38,892 bases of DNA from Chara braunii. Lineage: Eukaryota; Streptophyta; Charophyceae; Charales; Characeae. Positions 26,581 through 36,610 of this stretch are shown here, piece by piece. The notes beneath the pieces are model-generated. The model had not been told where the DNA came from and did no database searches. It saw nothing but the letters and a program-made list of their open reading frames with translations. The stretch spans positions 1,455,257 to 1,494,148 of the forward strand of contig BFEA01000026.1 of the NCBI GenBank assembly GCA_003427395.1. Reading direction: 5' to 3'. A program made the translations under genes and the position numbers. Numbering within the stretch: position 1 is the stretch's first letter; every line of letters starts with the position of its first letter.

Positions 26581-26814
26581 TAGGTTACGAGGCAGCACGA
26601 CCTGCTCAGAGCACCCCCATCTGCTACATAGACTACCTGATGAATCTTTTTTTTTTTTTTTTTCCTTCTCTTTTCTTTTTAATCATTCCCCGGCTTCGTC
26701 TGGGAGTCTACAATTTAGAAAGCTATAAGAACTGTGCCTGCCTTTTTTTAAACCCCGCCAAAAATTGACATGCACTTAAGCATGACACTCAAGCAGAAAC
26801 CAGGATTGCTCGTT

Positions 26815-27250
26815 CCCCTGGGTCACTCCAGCTCCCTCTGGGACTTACGATTTCCTTACCACATCGTGCACATGCCCCCGCAGAACTGGGTTCCCCCTCC
26901 CTCCTTCCCCACCCTAATTACCTCTTCCCCCAGGTCACTCCAGCTCCCTCAAGGACTTATAATCTCGTTACCACATCACGCACATGCCCCTGCAGAACTA
27001 CAGTTCCCCCTTTTCCATCTTACCCTTTTCTCCAGGTCACTCCAGCTCCCTCAGGGACTTGTAATTTCCTTACCACATCAAGCACATGCCCCCGCAGAAC
27101 TGAAATTCCCCCATCAATCCTCTCAACCCCTTGACCCCCTCCCCCATCTGCCATGACTGATCCGACCCCAAAATCAGCCCGGCCCTGAAAAGGTCAAACC
27201 CGCGCCTCTCCTTCTTCCGGTTAATACACTCCACAAAAAACAAACTCCCC
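26815..27250. repeat. Tandem repeat family C, copy 2
   Basis: Units starting at about 26820, 26934 and 27035 (GGTCACTCCAGCTCCCTC) and the same closing block as 309..635 (CCATGACTGATCCGACCCCA, CAGCCCGGCCC, then ACAAACTCCC). Chance frames cross it on the plus strand. Confidence 0.75.
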
Positions 27251-27309
27251 AAAACTGATCAACGCCTGTGTACCATTTTTTACAATAAAAGGTACTAAAA
27301 TCGGAAAAA

Positions 27310-27816
27310 ATGAACAGTTCATTTCTGAAAGAAACCAACAAAACCAAAACAGTGTCTATGACGCTCAACCATCCTAACTTCAACCGTCTTCAACCTCCCT
27401 CCTCGATATCAAGACTCTTCAAGGCCTCACACCCCCAACTGCTAGGTTACAAGGTAGCACGACCTACCTCAGAAAACTCCCATCTGTTAGGCCACAGGGT
27501 GGAACGACCCACCCCGGCTCCGACCAGCGTTGTCTTGATACCAGCCCCAAACAGCCACAGAACCTCCTTCCCCCTTAGGCAATTCCCTGGACCTCTTACC
27601 AGGCCTCCAGAGCCCTCGTCGCGCTCAAGTTACAAGGCAGCACGACCAAACCCGCAGCTCCGACCAGCATCGTTCCAGCTCGGCCATCCGAAAACAAAGG
27701 AGCGAAAGGCAGATAGCACAGCATCAACCGAACCGCCAAGCATCACCTCAACCCGGATTTCAGATTCGCGGGCACTGGACTCTCACAGAAATTTAGTAAG
27801 CAAGGACCAAACCTAG
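27310..27816 (+). other. 168-codon Ser/Pro/Arg-rich frame, doubtful
   Basis: Contains the internally repeated phrase (Y/H)(K/R)(V/A)(A/E)RP three times, from repeated DNA TTACAAGG.AGCACGACC (27445, 27629 and, outside the frame, 26584). It covers the empty site of MITE M. Repeat-derived; coding is not supported. Confidence 0.2.
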
Positions 27817-27819
27817 ATT

Positions 27820-28500
27820 AGACATATCACAGCAAAACAAGGTGGGGTTATCCTCCCAAAATCCCCCGTCTGCCCTATTTAACCCGACTCTCTGGCCTTA
27901 CCACGCTGCAGCATAGCCATACCATATTCCCATCCAGTTGGCTAGCCCCTTCACCAACTGGACACGTTATGCCCACCCGCACAGCCTCACCCACCCTGGC
28001 TGTGGATCATACAAGACACACAGGATATCTACAGAAAATCTGCCACAACGAGGTCTCAAATATACGATGAATTCAGGAGAGGAAAATTAATTCGTATTTT
28101 GAATCTTCAACATCAAGAAACTACTCTGAAAAGAGTCTGAAGGTTATATTTCGATTTTATTTACAGAACAAAATCAGGCAAAACAAAGGGTAGATTACTA
28201 ATCAGAATATACTTTTGCATCTTCAGATACTCGAATTAAAAGTTGTTGATTACAAAGTTCAATCAAGGAATGAAGGTGTTTTAGAATTATCGCCGCCCCT
28301 ATTCCTCCGAAAATTAGCTGGAGGTTGAAAATCCAGCATCAATCCAGATCATGTTTTACGACAAGAAATCAAGCACTCACTAGGGATTTTATGGGCTTGT
28401 AATCAGAAAAGAATTAGCTCCTCAACCATCAATCTTGTCACTTAGGAAAACAGCGTACAGTCTACATGATTCCTTACCCACCCTAAATACCACCCCCCAC
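27820..28500. other. Unassigned A/T-richer DNA
   Basis: No frame, repeat or RNA is recognised. Confidence 0.5.
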
Positions 28501-28649
28501 ACATGTCATGTCCTTTCTCTATCCCAACCTCCACCTCCTCCTTCATCGGCTTCAGAAGCATCTCAGCTGCTCGTGGCCTGCATCACATAAAGCTGAACGA
28601 TGAAGATTGTCGGACCGTGGCCAAAGCTTACCACAACACAACCACGTAG

Positions 28650-28928
28650 CGAGCACAAACCGCCGAGCCTGTCGACGACCTCGCGCTGGCAGTCCGGAGG
28701 GAAAAAGAACATCTATGGTGGCAGAAACCTGCTGGAATTGACCTATCCGCCATCTCACGTAGCCCGCCGTTAGACTCTTCGCCTGGAGCGGACCAAAGAC
28801 AATACTCCCAGGGAAAAGAAAGCGGCAAACCATCTCCTCCCCGTCTCATCGCACGTCCCTCTCCTCACGCAGCGATACTGAAGGTAGAAACAGACCACTG
28901 TCGCAAACGCACCACCGTCGCCAAGGCA
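28650..28928 (+). other. Open frame without ATG, unrecognised
   Basis: 93 codons open from after a TAG (28647) to TAA (28929..28931), then a further ~50 codons in the same frame to about 29083. Composition is charged and ordered (REKEHLWWQKPAGIDLSAIS), more coding-like than its surroundings. It may be an exon or a decayed transposon ORF. A 9-bp inverted repeat GGCGCAGCG/CGCTGCGCC is at about 29037..29064. Confidence 0.25.
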
Positions 28929-29083
28929 TAACCACCCTCATCCGACGCAGCTACCATCCAAGTATCGTCGTATACAGCGCTGCACCAACCACCGGAAGGT
29001 ACCGACTCTCTCCGCAAAATCATGACGTCGATACGAGGCGCAGCGCTCCTGGTAACGCTGCGCCCAAAAATTGCCTCTCTGTA

Positions 29084-29910
29084 ACAGTCTCAATGATCAG
29101 CAAAATGTGGAAAACATGACTACCTGATGAATCTTGTCTCAGACTGTCAAGGAAAGTGCAAAGGAGTGAGCTAGAATGCATAAAGGTCGCCTGTAAGAGA
29201 AGTGTACATGAAGGGGAGGGCTTGGCAAATAATGAACCCACAGTCCAAAATGTGCATGATGTCCGAAATGTGCGTGATGGGCGAGGACTTGGAATAGCAT
29301 ACCAGTTAGTAGACAAGAGGAGGAGGACTTTGAAAAGAGCATACAAGGAAGTACGCTGGACAAAAGGGGGGTTGCCCATGGAATGCAGTAATCCACCTGC
29401 CAATGGCATATTGCGTGCGTCCAGCCATCCATTCAGTTTAGCTGATAAGTTTGCGTACAAATTCAACATACATATTCACTGAAGACACAAAGGACGGCCT
29501 GTTCAAGCAAGCCTGACCTCTGTATTTTTACTATTTGTAGTATCTAAGAGACACTCTCCCTAGTTCGATTTACACTTTAAAGATACCTGACAGTAAAATG
29601 ACTGATAAGGCTCTGCAAACTTGTTGCAAAAGTAAACGAACGACTAAGCAAATTGAATGCAAATGACTAAACAAAAACAGCAGCTTCTGTATTCCGGACA
29701 TCACCGTGACGGAAGAAGGTTGTTGGTAAGGTGGTGTGGTCCCCCTACCTGAAAAGAAGAGCAGGCCACAAGACGGCCAGACTCAGGAACAAATAACTTA
29801 AAAGAAAAAGTTACTGTAGCAAAACCTGCGCAAGGAAAGCTGCATTGCATATCGAGAAGCACATTAATTTAGAAGCAGATAGAACAAAGACAAAGACAGC
29901 AGAAGAATAA
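29084..29910. other. Unassigned
   Basis: No domain or repeat is recognised. The phrase ACTACCTGATGAATCTT at about 29120 recurs at 26633 and, with one change, at 25427, so a dispersed repeat end is present. Confidence 0.4.
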
Positions 29911-30210
29911 CTAGTGAGAAAGAAGAAGAACGCTGTAATGACTGACAGCAGAGGTAAAGTCCACCATCATGCAAAAGTTTATGTAGCCGTCAACATAAGG
30001 TACTACCCAGTTCAGGTCGAACCAGTCTTGAACGATCCAAAACATGAGCGCATTTTGACTTAACGTTTTTCCTAGCTTACCAGGGTGGACGACCGGGACC
30101 GGGAGCCCCCCAACTGTCCGGGTTGTCCAGTCGAACAATCGAGCCAAACGTCCGCCAGGGGACAGCTGTCTGGCCCCAATGAAAAATAGGAGGGGTGCAG
30201 TTAGCAGCAT
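29911..30210 (-). other. 99-codon hydrophobic frame, possible exon
   Basis: Starts MLLTAPLLFFIGARQL (signal- or anchor-like), then LFDWTTRTVGGLPVPVVHPG and QDWFDLNWVVPYVDGY. Sense-strand TTTCTCTTTAG just upstream and CTG/GTAAGC inside (about 30078) resemble splice sites. No family is recognised. Confidence 0.25.
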
Positions 30211-30367
30211 CCTTTTGGGGCCGCGGGGGGTGGGCTGGAGGGCGGGGGTGGTTGAAGGATGCCTAAAGAGAAAGTTCTGAAGCTGTTAGTAGGGCCTCCA
30301 AATTCGCGCAGGGAGGGGGGGGAGGCCCAATCTGAGTCAACGATCTAGGCAATTTTCGAATTCGCCT

Positions 30368-30614
30368 GACTTGGAAGATAGGCTTTTAGTCCTAAAAAAA
30401 GGCGGTCTTTGTTGTTCCTGTTGCCGCCGCAGCAGCAGCAGCAGCTGCACCTGATGCAGATGCTGCAGCAAGAGCAACAGTAAAGACCACCTTCTAGGAC
30501 TATAAGCCTATCTTGGAAGTCAGGCTTATAGAGTTGCAGTTCTATAAGGTGGCGTTTGCTGTTGCTGTTGCTGCAGCTTCAGCAGCAACAGCAACAACTG
30601 CACCCGATGCAGCT

Positions 30615-30654
<40 letters not shown>

Positions 30655-30732
30655 AATCTGCACCTGCTGTAGTTGCTGCAGCAACAGCAACAGCAAAGGC
30701 CTCCTTTTAGGACTACAAGCTTAACTTGGAAG
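30368..30732. repeat. Two linked inverted repeats with CAG/CTG cores
   Basis: Arm 30368..30424 pairs with 30468..30521, and arm 30512..30574 pairs with 30676..30732. All arms share one unit (CTTCCAAG..TA.GCTT.TAGTCCT, then ...GGTCTTTGCTGTTGC). Loops are CAG- or CAA-rich. The alternating unit orientation gives two adjacent large hairpins. Confidence 0.75.
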
Positions 30733-31240
30733 TTGCTGCTGCTGTTACTGCAGCAACTGAAACAGGTGCAGCTGTTGCTGTTGTTACTGCAGCTGCAACA
30801 GGCCGTTGCTGCTGCAGTAGCTATTGCTACTGCTGGACTAGCTGCAGCAACAGCTGCATCACGTGCAACCGCTGCAGTAGCTGCAGCAGCTACAGATGCT
30901 GCACCTGCTGCACTTGCTGCACTTGCTGCATCTGCTCTACACGTTTTTGAGCTTTCCCCCCCCCCCTCCTCTGCAGCAGTTGCAACTGCTGAAGCTGCTG
31001 CTGGAGCTACTACAGCTGCTGGGGCCCCCCTCCCCTCCCCTCCCCTCCCTTCTTTTTGTTTTATTATTATTATTTCTCTGCAGCTGGTAGAACTGCTGCA
31101 GCTGCTGCATCTGATGCTCCTAATCAGCCCCGCCCACCCGCCCACCCGCCCTGCTTTTTCCTAATCAATTTCTTTTCTCTGCAGCAGCAGCAGCTTCTGC
31201 GCCTGCTGCAGCAGACTTCCCACCACACCCCCCACCCTGT
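30733..31240. repeat. CTG/CAG-rich low-complexity tract
   Basis: In one plus frame the tract reads as Gln/Leu-rich pieces (LQQLQLLKLLLELLQLLG), in another as poly-Ala/Thr. Pyrimidine tracts ending CTGCAG (about 30974, 31083, 31183) look like splice acceptors but are probably a by-product of the repeat. A coiled-coil or polyQ exon is possible but unsupported. Confidence 0.5.
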
Positions 31241-31486
31241 TTTTTTTTTTTTTTTTCAACAGGGCCCTAATTATTTTCCTGGGAATCCCTGCACCGAGTG
31301 TGACCCCCAATTTTCAACTAACACGAGTGAGACCTCAGGATTTGCTGAAAATCAGTTGTGCAGGACTGTCCAACTAGGGGTACCGGACTCCCGACCAAAA
31401 CGTCCGTCCCAACTGTCCAGTGATCGGACAACTCGTAACTTAGCTTCTTTCAAAAAAAAAAAAAAAAGAGCAACTTAGCTTTTTTT

Positions 31487-31832
31487 CTCAACTGCCAAGA
31501 AACGTACCTAACCGTCAAGTTATGTTCTACTGGCCCCCGTGCAAGGATGACACGTGCAGTTCGAGAAACAGTCAAAAAAAAAGAAGAAAAAAAAAAAACT
31601 AGGACGAGAAGGACAGCAAAGAGGAGGAAGGGATGAGTAGAACGATAGGACAAGGAGGAGACGTAGGTGGAGGGCAAATGAAGGCAGATGTTGTGGAGGG
31701 ATTCCACACTAGACTCCATTTTGGCCTCAGGCTGTTGAATGTAAGACATGACTGCATTTTGACTTTTTCTGAAATGCCATGAAATGTAACTAAGAATCAA
31801 GTTACGTTCCACTGGAAACTGTGCAATAGCGA
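31487..31832. repeat. Diverged ~65-bp direct repeat
   Basis: Blocks at 31487..31550 and 31766..31832 share TGCCA.GAAA.GTA.CTAA, TCAAGTTA.GTTC.ACTGG and GTGCAA. The 215 bp between is purine-rich and unassigned. Confidence 0.5.
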
Positions 31833-32040
31833 TAGCACCTCTGTCCGCTCACCCCAGATCGGGATGAAGGACCGTGCTTCAGCAGCATGGGGGCCAGAAG
31901 GGAAGCTTGGGGGAAGTGCCCACTTGGAGCTCCGACAGGAGACTAGGCAGGGCCATTGAGTTTAGCTAACCGTTAGTCGGGGCTGTACAAAGATGAGTGG
32001 CCACAGACAGGGTGACCTTGGGAAACAGTAAAGAGAATGA

Positions 32041-32095
32041 GGGATGCTGGCCCGGTTCCCAGCACATGCCGCTCCCCGGGAATAAGATCGGAGCC
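32041..32095 (+). mobile_element. SINE-like family A, partial copy 10
   Basis: GGGATGCTGG...CCCAGCA and GCTCC...GGAGC keep both stems, though loop bases have changed. No poly(A). Confidence 0.45.
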
Positions 32096-32577
32096 ATCAG
32101 ACACTAGTGTGCCTACAACGGGCATGGGCTCTTATTCCCATCTGCAGTAGGCGTCACAGAGAGAGAGATGGTGAGAGAGAGAGAGAGCACACGAGAAGCA
32201 GCAGCTGAGTGAAGGTCCAGTCCAGCTCAACGAACGAACCAATGAAGAATGAATGAACCAACTGACCGCCAGACCTGGGCCTAGGCCGAAGTGATATACT
32301 GGCCTAGGTCCAGGTACGGGAACAACCTGGTACCGGACCAGGGTCAGGCCAACAGCCTGAAACTGGTCCGGTCTCACTGCCGGGCCGTAGGGGTACCGCT
32401 ACACGATCCTCGGACCTGTGAATGGATCAAGCGATACATCAAACACGCTATCCGCTGAAATAGCGGAAACCCAAAAGGAACGGCAAAGGAAACAATCCTA
32501 GATGCGGAGCCAGCTCCATGCAGGAAAAGAGATGCAATGCAGACTAAGCCTCAAGCCTGATCTATGCAACAATGTCC
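32096..32577. other. Unassigned; short GA-rich tract
   Basis: GA-rich around 32157..32188; no gene is recognised. It may contain the 3' LTR end of Ty3 element 2, which cannot be bounded without the other LTR. Confidence 0.4.
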
Positions 32578-32709
32578 GGTCTGAGTCGACCAAAAAAACA
32601 GAAAAATATCTGACCTGTGTCGGCCAAGAAAGAGAAAAATGTCTGACCTATGTCGACCAAGAAAGAGAAAAATGTCTGACCTGTGTCGGCCAACAAAAGA
32701 GAAAAATGT
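32578..32709. repeat. 33-bp minisatellite
   Basis: About four units of CTGACCTGTGTCGGCCAAGA followed by AAGAGAAAAATGT. 33 bp keeps reading frame, giving 11-residue repeats on both strands. Confidence 0.9.
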
Positions 32710-32952
32710 CTCAGGCTGAATGTAAATCAACACCAGGGCCCTAAAGGCCAAAGAATAACTAAACCAATGTCCGAAGTCGAAAATGAATGTGGCACAGTCT
32801 CACGTGCCCTGTACACAATACACAATACCTTAACAAAAGAGAAGGGAACTCAGTCGCATGACAGAGGTAGGAATGGGTGGGAAGGCGGCAGGTACAGCTC
32901 TCAGAGTAAACTCCAAGGGGGCACCCACACAACCAGGGAAGGGTCATCAGGC

Positions 32953-33762
32953 TCAGAGGGAGAGTAACAGCACGACACCGGGCTGAATGGAAACCATCAA
33001 ACGGGNACCGCCAGCTGAAAGGGGAAGGGCACTCGCACAAGGGAGCACCCATAAGGTGAGCCTGGAAGGAGAGAGGGCTATGCTGGCATAGACATGTGGC
33101 CAAAAGCCGCGAGCAAAGAAAACGTACACTCCAGAGGAGGGCGCGCAGCATACGGTAAGGCAGAAGGGCGGCAGACGGACACACCCACATAGACAGGGAA
33201 AATAGGGGTCATCATGTGACTGAAGGGTAAGCTCGAGGGTGGTGGATAGGTGGGAATGATGGGAAGTCCAACTGATGAGTCTCCAAACTGAAGTCGAGTC
33301 GAAGTAGCCAGGATGAAGTAGGAGTAATGCAAAAACCGAGTAGAAGTCTGGAACAATGCGAGATGTACTCTGGTACTGAAGAGAAGCACTGAGATCGGAA
33401 GCCGATGTAGAAGCCCATTGTAGAAGCCGAATGTAGAAACCGAAACCGAGAGTTGCTGCATAAGTGTCCCGGAATGGTAAAAGATAGAGAGCGTATAGGG
33501 GGGTAAGATCAGTCACCATATCGGGAAGGAAGTCGATGGGTACGCTGAGGCGCGAGGACTCAACTGCAACAACAGGCGGAACCACGTCCACAAGGGAAGG
33601 AGGACCTGGGCCAGGTACCGGTGGAGCAGGAGGACCCATCGATGGAGGAGGCGGGATGTTAGTGGTTGTTGAAGTAGATGGGTCAGTAGAAGGACGAGAA
33701 GTAGGAGGGGATGATGATGAAGAGAAAGGATGAGCATGATTGTAAGCACGCACGAAAGTCAT
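32953..33762 (-). other. 269-codon frame after pol of Ty3 element 2, doubtful
   Basis: The ATG at 33762..33760 overlaps the chromodomain stop as ATGA. The N-terminus is Ser/Pro-rich (SSSSSPPTSRPSTDPSTST), followed by hydrophobic and Cys-rich stretches. Two other minus frames across the same DNA are also long and open, and the sense strand is pyrimidine-rich, which depletes stops. It may be LTR sequence. An N occurs at 33006. Confidence 0.25.
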
Positions 33763-34279
33763 AGCATGCTTTCAGGTGCGTTTTCCTCCCACATAGACTC
33801 CTCGTCAGGGTAACCTTCCATCGAACGAGATACTCGAGGCGGGGAGGGTCACCATCAGTCATACGCCGGGACACAGTATCAGAGGCGACAAACTCCTCGT
33901 GACCTTCAATGATGATGGGAGAAGGACGAGGGTAAGGTCGACCGTGAAACTCGGGAGGAGACCGTTTGAAGGGGCGCAAAAGAAATGCATGGAACACGTC
34001 ATATAAGTTAGCACGGTACATCGAATCGGGGAGCTTCAATTTGAAGCTCACCGGAGAGTCATGATTGGGTTCGGCGGGTGCAAGAATGGTGCATGGTCCA
34101 ATATATCGACGTTTGAATTTTCGAAGCGTGTCATCTTCAGGCTGGAAGTGACTTGCGTCGACAAGAACCTCGTCGCCAACTTTGAAGGGATGGTCGATGC
34201 GAGAGCGGTTAGCGCGAGTGGCCATACGAGCCTGGGAGTCAGCAATGCTCTCACGAGCCTTGCTAAGAAGCGCATCCAT
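33759..34279 (-). pseudogene. Integrase C-terminus and chromodomain (Ty3 element 2)
   Basis: HPFKVGDEVLVDASHFQ and FKRRYIGPCTIL (residues 30..65) match the GPY/F-type integrase end. PIIIEGHEEFVASDTVSRRM...LEYLVRWK (about 121..155) is the chromodomain. A one-base deletion near 33813 shifts the frame, and GYPDEESMWEE continues in the next frame to TGA at 33759..33761. The aromatic pattern Y/W/W of chromodomains is largely present. Its role would be targeting integration to chromatin. Confidence 0.85.
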
Positions 34280-34284
34280 CTCCT

Positions 34285-35060
34285 TTACCCAGTCATCGAG
34301 GGCAGGGCATTTGGTGTCGGGATGGATCTGAGATGGGTGGAAAAGGTCAGATGGGACACGAGGATGGTATCACAAGTCATAGTAGTAGGGAGACATGCCA
34401 GTGGCACGTGAAATAGCATGGTTATAAGCAATCTCTGCATGAGCAAGATGCAGATCCCAATCAGAGTCATTCTCAACAAACTTCTTGAGGATACTCCCAA
34501 GAGTTTTGTTGGTGACTTCAGTCTGTTCATCTGACTGGGGTGATAGGAGGAGGAAAGACCTACATGTTCTAAAGCGGGGATCGCGATGCTCGTGGGAAGA
34601 CCGTGATGAATGGCAATGCGGTTGAAGTATAGGGAGGCGATGTCTTTGGTGGAACTAGCATACTTGCAAGGGAGGAAGTGAACATGCTTAGTCAACCGAC
34701 AGACAACGACGAAGATGGCGTCGTGGCCTCGTGGGGTAGGGGGACGAAGAGGACCGATGAAGTCCATGGAGACAGAAGTCCAACGCTGAGTGGGAATGGG
34801 TAAGGGCTGAAGAAGACCGTAGGGGGGATGGTTGGGAATGTTGGCTTCCTGACAGATCTTGCAGGTGCGGACGTACTCCTTAGTGAAGGGACGGCGATGC
34901 TCCGAGTAGTAATGGCGGTAAAGGCAGTCAAGTGTCTTGAAGACACCGATATGATCGGCGGCGCGCTGGTCGTGACACTCAGCGACAGCCCGAACACGAA
35001 GCTGACCAGTAGAGGGCACACATAAGCGAGGAGTACGGGTACCTTGGCGACCAAGCCACT
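34285..35060 (-). pseudogene. Integrase zinc finger and core, deleted (Ty3 element 2)
   Basis: HHCC zinc finger: CHDQRAADHIG then CKIC (residues 16, 23, 53, 56). The core has VSMDFIGPL (first Asp). After HHGLPTSI the frame jumps to ALEHVGLSSSYHP. The segment holding the second Asp (family pattern SDRDprF) is missing, so a deletion of about 15 codons removed a catalytic residue. A frameshift follows in SYHP, and the rest (DSDWDLHLAHAEIAYN) is in the next frame. Confidence 0.85.
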
Positions 35061-35830
35061 ATAGGAGTCCAGAGGGGTCGAGCTGGAAGTTAGGGATGGA
35101 CTTGCCATTCTGTAGGTTAGCGTAGATGGACTGAAACTCAGGGCACTGGGTGTATGCACGGCGACACTCATCCAGAAAGGCAGGTTGGATGGTGGGAGCT
35201 GAAATATCAAATAGCTGACGATCCTCGCACTGAAAGTCGAGGCGGCGGGATAAGGCATCTGCGACGCGATTGTTTTCGCCGGATATCTTCTTGATGGCGA
35301 AATATAACTCAGAGAGGTCACACCACCAACGAGCCTGGCGAGAAGTGAGCTTAGGCTTCGTCTGGAAGGCGGCGAGGACATAGTTGTCCGTCAAAACGGT
35401 GAAAGTGTGACCGTGCAAGTGATGGCGCCACTTCTTAACAGCGTAGACCAGCGCGAGGACCTCACGCTCATCAGCAGTGTAGTTACGCTCAACGAGAAGA
35501 AGCTGTCGAGATAGATAAGCAACCGGGCACTCTCCATCGCGAGACTCGACTGTACCGTCCTCAACGACGTCAGGAATATAAGGGGGTGGAGCCCCTGACG
35601 GGGTGGGGTCAATGGGTGCAAGATGAGCCACGGTCGTTGGAGGTGGAGGGGGGAGTGAGAAATGTGAGGGAGGCGGGACTGTGTGGAATCGGGAGAAGTA
35701 GATGGGGTTGGATAGATTTGGGAGAAAACAGCTCCAACAGCGAAGTCAGACGTGTCGGTGGTGACGATGAATGGACGCGAGTAGTCGGGTAAGTGTAAGA
35801 CAGGGGCTGACGTGACAAGTCACTTGAGGG
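35059..35830 (-). pseudogene. RNase H domain (Ty3 element 2)
   Basis: VTTDTSDFAVGAV (35771..35730) holds the first Asp. Then, in the frame 35631..35059, come YTADEREVLALVYAVKKWRHHL (Glu), TVLTDNYVL (Asp) and NNRVADALSRR (Asp). A frame change lies between about 35710 and 35640. The C-terminal part leads into the integrase N-terminus. Confidence 0.85.
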
Positions 35831-36610
35831 AGCGAAAGGCATCCTCGTGAGCCGGGGTCCAATGAAAAGGTAGACGTCCGCGGGTCAGAGGGGTAAGCTG
35901 AGAAGAATATTGCGCGTAGTTTTTGAGAAAATGGCCATAGTAGTTGGTCAAACCAAGAAAACTACGCAGGGCGGGGAGAGATGTAGGCGTAGGTCAATCG
36001 ACGATGGCCTGAATCTTCGAGTCGTCCATATGGAGGCCGTGCTCAGATACCTGATGCCCGAGGAAGTCGACTTTGGGTTGAGCAAAGCTGCATTTGGAAA
36101 GTTTTGCATATAACCTGTGGTCGCGTAGTCACTGCAGGACAGTGCGAAGATGGGTCAGGTGATCCTCTAGGGTACGACTGTAGATCAGGATGTCGTCAAT
36201 GTAGACTAGAACATAGTCCTCAAGAAGGTCTTGGAACATCGTGTTCATAGCCGTCTGGAAAGTGGTGGGGGTATTACGGAGACCGAAAGGCATGGCGGTA
36301 AACTCATAGTGCCCAAAACGAGAACGAAAAGCGGTCTTGGGCGGGTCCTCAGCTACGCGTATCTGGTGATATCCGCTACGAAGATCGATCTTCGTGGATA
36401 AATGGTGGTCGGCGAGGCGGTCAAACAGATCATCCGCGCGAGGCATGGGATAACTATTTTTGATCGTGTAGTGGTTCAGACCGCGGTAGTTAATACAGAG
36501 ACGAAGGGTGTCGTCCTTCTTGCGATCGAAGAGGACCGGAGCATTCCATGGGGAAGTACTCAGTTTAATAAAGCCCTGGCGAAGCAGCTCCGGGAACCGA
36601 AAGGCGATAA
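35831..36610 (-). pseudogene. Reverse transcriptase (Ty3 element 2)
   Basis: The frame ending at 36129 carries [54 protein letters not shown] and [12 protein letters not shown] (catalytic YIDD). It stops at TGA (36129..36131) in LQ*LRDH. The same frame continues past it with KCSFAQPKVDFLGH and hits a second TGA (35994..35996) in VD*PTP, where the family has Trp. FLGLTNYYGHF follows. Codons upstream of about 36610 in this frame are a shadow of the protease frame. Confidence 0.9.

Noticed and set aside
32578-32709. Possible repeat protein (11-residue units)
   Set aside because: Both strands are open because the unit is 33 bp; no start, no homologous domain and near-identical DNA units point to a minisatellite.
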